NCBI GenBank assembly: GCA_021372575.1
Contig: JAJFUE010000027.1
Location: forward strand, 1-51,299
Direction of reading: 5' to 3'
Length of the DNA: 51,299 nt
From: a bacterium
GTDB taxonomy: Bacteria > Sumerlaeota > Sumerlaeia > MVZB01
Positions 50,178 through 51,299 of this stretch are shown here, piece after piece (position 1 is the stretch's first letter; each line of letters opens with the position of its first letter). The notes beneath the pieces are model-generated. The model was not told the origin of the DNA and did not search any database. It saw nothing but the letters and a program-made list of their open reading frames with translations. The translations under genes and the position numbers were made by a program.

Positions 50178-50191
50178 GGGGACATCTGTTC

Positions 50192-50494
50192 ATGAGACTT
50201 TATGTCGGCAACCTGAACTACAGCACCACCGAAGACGAGCTGCGCGAAGTCTTCGGAGCCTATGGTGAGGTGGTGTCCGTCACCCTCATCCGCGACCGTG
50301 AGACCGGCCGCGCCAAGGGTTTCGGATTCGTGGAATTCTCGAGCGATGACGCTGGCCATCAGGCTATCGAGGCTCTCGATGGCAAGCAGGTCGGCGGTCG
50401 CGCCCTGAAAGTCAACGAAGCCCGTCCGCGTGAAGCGGGCTCGGGCGGCGGTGGCTTCCGTGGCGGCCGTGGCGGCGGTTTCGGCCGGCGCTAG
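50192..50494 (+). CDS. RRM-domain RNA-binding protein with Gly-rich tail
   Basis: 100 residues from the ATG at 50192. The single RRM has RNP2 L-Y-V-G-N-L (residues 3-8) and RNP1 R-A-K-G-F-G-F-V-E-F (44-53), both with their aromatic residues. The C-terminal 20 residues are Gly/Arg-rich (G-G-G-G-F-R-G-G-R-G-G-G-F-G-R-R). This is the standard size of bacterial Rbp proteins, which bind single-stranded RNA and are often cold-regulated. A strong terminator follows. Its presence along with Hfq shows two general RNA chaperones in the genome. Confidence 0.94.
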   Translation: MRLYVGNLNYSTTEDELREVFGAYGEVVSVTLIRDRETGRAKGFGFVEFSSDDAGHQAIEALDGKQVGGRALKVNEARPREAGSGGGGFRGGRGGGFGRR

Positions 50495-50527
50495 GCCACT
50501 TCGGCAACCTACATTGAAAAACAAGCA

Positions 50528-50571
50528 TCGGCGGGAGGGGCCAGAAGCTCTTCCCGCCGAGTTTTGTTTTT
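50528..50571 (+). terminator. Rho-independent terminator of the RRM gene
   Basis: TCGGCGGGA (50528-50536) pairs perfectly with TCCCGCCGA (50552-50560), followed by GTTTTGTTTTT. It lies 33 bases after the RRM stop. Confidence 0.9.
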
Positions 50572-50584
50572 AATGTGATGAAAC

Positions 50585-50608
50585 CACGGAGACACGGAGG
50601 CACGGAGA
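50585..50608. repeat. CACGGAGA tandem octamer
   Basis: Three units CACGGAGA, CACGGAGG, CACGGAGA, preceded by AAAC and followed by AATGAATTTTC. From memory, the pattern ACCACGGAGACACGGAGG is seen between genes in many environmental bacterial genomes. I see no function. Confidence 0.6.
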
Positions 50609-50703
50609 AATGAATTTTCTTTCTGTGCGGCTCAGCGGCTCCGCGGCGAAGGTTATATATCTTTTGATGGGCATACTCGATCGTGGATGCGAGCCGGGAT
50701 ACG

Positions 50704-51299
50704 ATGAAAGGCATTCGCTCATTTCTAATCCGGTTGGGGCTTGGCGCGCTGGCTTCGATTGTCGGGCTGGCGATCTGGCTGCCGCTCGTGCATTTCTTCT
50801 TTACGCCGAAGCTCGAAGAGTATCGACGCGACGAGGGGATCGCCCCCAACGCGATGGCGCTTGCGCGGCGGCATCTCGATTTGTGGGCGGATCCCGCACT
50901 GCGCCAGCAGGAACTCAATCGCATGCGCGTGAGCAACGCCGAGTGGGATTTCATGGGGCGCACATTTTTTGTGCTCGCGCTGGCCAACATGGCGCTGCGC
51001 GACCCGTCGCTCGAAAAACAGAACCTCGCCGTGATCGACGCGATCATCGACGAGACCGTGCGGCTTGAGCGCGAGAACGGAATGTATTTTTTCCTCATGG
51101 ATTATGCCCGCAACAGCGCGTTCGTCGGCAAGCCGGCGCGCAGCCTGTTTCTTGACGGCGAGATCGCGCTCATGATCGGCGCGCGGCGCATGGTGCGCGA
51201 GCGCCCCGATTACAAGCCGCTTCTCGCCGAACGCGTTGATGTGATCGTTCGATCGATGCAGTCCAACCCCGTGATGAGCGGCGAGAGTTACCCGAACGA
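50704..51299 (+). CDS. Hypothetical membrane-anchored protein, cut by the window end
   Basis: An open frame of at least 198 residues that runs off the right edge, starting at the ATG at 50704. One membrane segment lies at residues 8-31 (L-I-R-L-G-L-G-A-L-A-S-I-V-G-L-A-I-W). The outer part is helical: L-A-R-R-H-L-D-L-W-A-D-P, W-D-F-M-G-R-T-F-F-V-L-A-L-A-N-M-A-L-R-D-P and F-L-D-G-E-I-A-L-M-I-G-A-R-R-M. The spacing of helices suggests an alpha/alpha toroid, perhaps of the linalool dehydratase/isomerase-like or six-hairpin type, but this is a weak resemblance. No strong ribosome binding site is seen. Confidence 0.7.
   Translation, partial: MKGIRSFLIRLGLGALASIVGLAIWLPLVHFFFTPKLEEYRRDEGIAPNAMALARRHLDLWADPALRQQELNRMRVSNAEWDFMGRTFFVLALANMALRDPSLEKQNLAVIDAIIDETVRLERENGMYFFLMDYARNSAFVGKPARSLFLDGEIALMIGARRMVRERPDYKPLLAERVDVIVRSMQSNPVMSGESYPN

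Larger units (their letters stand above)
49728..50191. other. Intergenic region with tandem CGTGGAT repeats
   Basis: 464 bases between divergent genes. It contains the heptamer repeat and its inverted copy (49855-49957), the GAGTGCGGAATGC motif (49897-49917), an A+T-rich patch (49965-50000), and a hairpin next to the RRM start. No gene is seen. The promoter of the aldolase gene and that of the RRM gene must be here, but I cannot place them. Confidence 0.55.

Overview
The window looks like a piece of chromosome from a high-G+C Gram-negative bacterium, probably an uncultivated lineage. Two 60-base samples that I counted gave 67% G+C in a typical gene and about 50% in one atypical cassette. Gram-negative evidence: an O-antigen ligase/polymerase-type protein, lipoprotein signals, an EnvC-like LytM protein and a type II pseudopilin. 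Eukaryote-like Ser/Thr kinases, a gingipain-family lipoprotein, an RRM protein, a heparinase II/III protein and many dispersed intergenic repeats recall PVC/FCB-type and candidate-phylum bacteria. No rRNA is present, so I do not assign a phylum.

Layout. 1-1662: hairpin array, YbjQ protein and an overlapping membrane protein. 1947-5940 (minus): a very unusual Hsp70-TPR-Ser/Thr kinase fusion followed by a STAS protein. 6216-8797: membrane-anchored protein and GT4 glycosyltransferase. 8813-13946: macro-domain protein, degenerate EnvC-like protein, then GroES-like, miaA, hfq and nrnA-type housekeeping genes. 14026-17095 (minus): pseudopilin, acidic protein, second Ser/Thr kinase. 17405-22267 (plus): C25 (gingipain-like) lipoprotein, TPR membrane protein, Wzy/WaaL-type protein. 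22427-27788 (minus): LysE exporter, small YD-like protein, RHS protein with its own C-terminal tip. 28863-31817 (minus): a redox cassette (cupin, aldo/keto reductase, Tat-dependent DUF362 lipoprotein, Isf-like flavoprotein) read toward an AraC regulator; its centre has visibly lower G+C. 32161-36903 (minus): folE, methyltransferase, pssA, serS, glyA. 36995-39631 (minus): cysteine-rich PAS sigma-54 activator, a well-matched -24/-12 promoter, and three small NifX/C_GCAxxG genes. 39813-39889: tRNA-Pro(GGG) with terminator. 40036-42984: pseudo-receiver-PilZ protein and GT39 glycosyltransferase. 43078-51299: flavin reductase, heparinase-like protein, CgeB-type glycosyltransferase, HMGL-like aldolase, RRM protein and a truncated gene.

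How it fits together. Several blocks concern surface polysaccharide: GT4, Wzy/WaaL, GT39, CgeB and the heparinase-like lyase. Three signalling inputs sit beside them: the Hsp70-kinase/STAS unit, the second kinase, and the PilZ protein. The most novel candidates are the chaperone-kinase fusion with its STAS neighbour, the C25 lipoprotein co-transcribed with an O-antigen-ligase-like protein, and a composite intergenic repeat of (GATTAC)n(GAGCAC)n that occurs four times and once supplies the end and stop codon of a gene. All functions are read from sequence motifs; no database search was possible.
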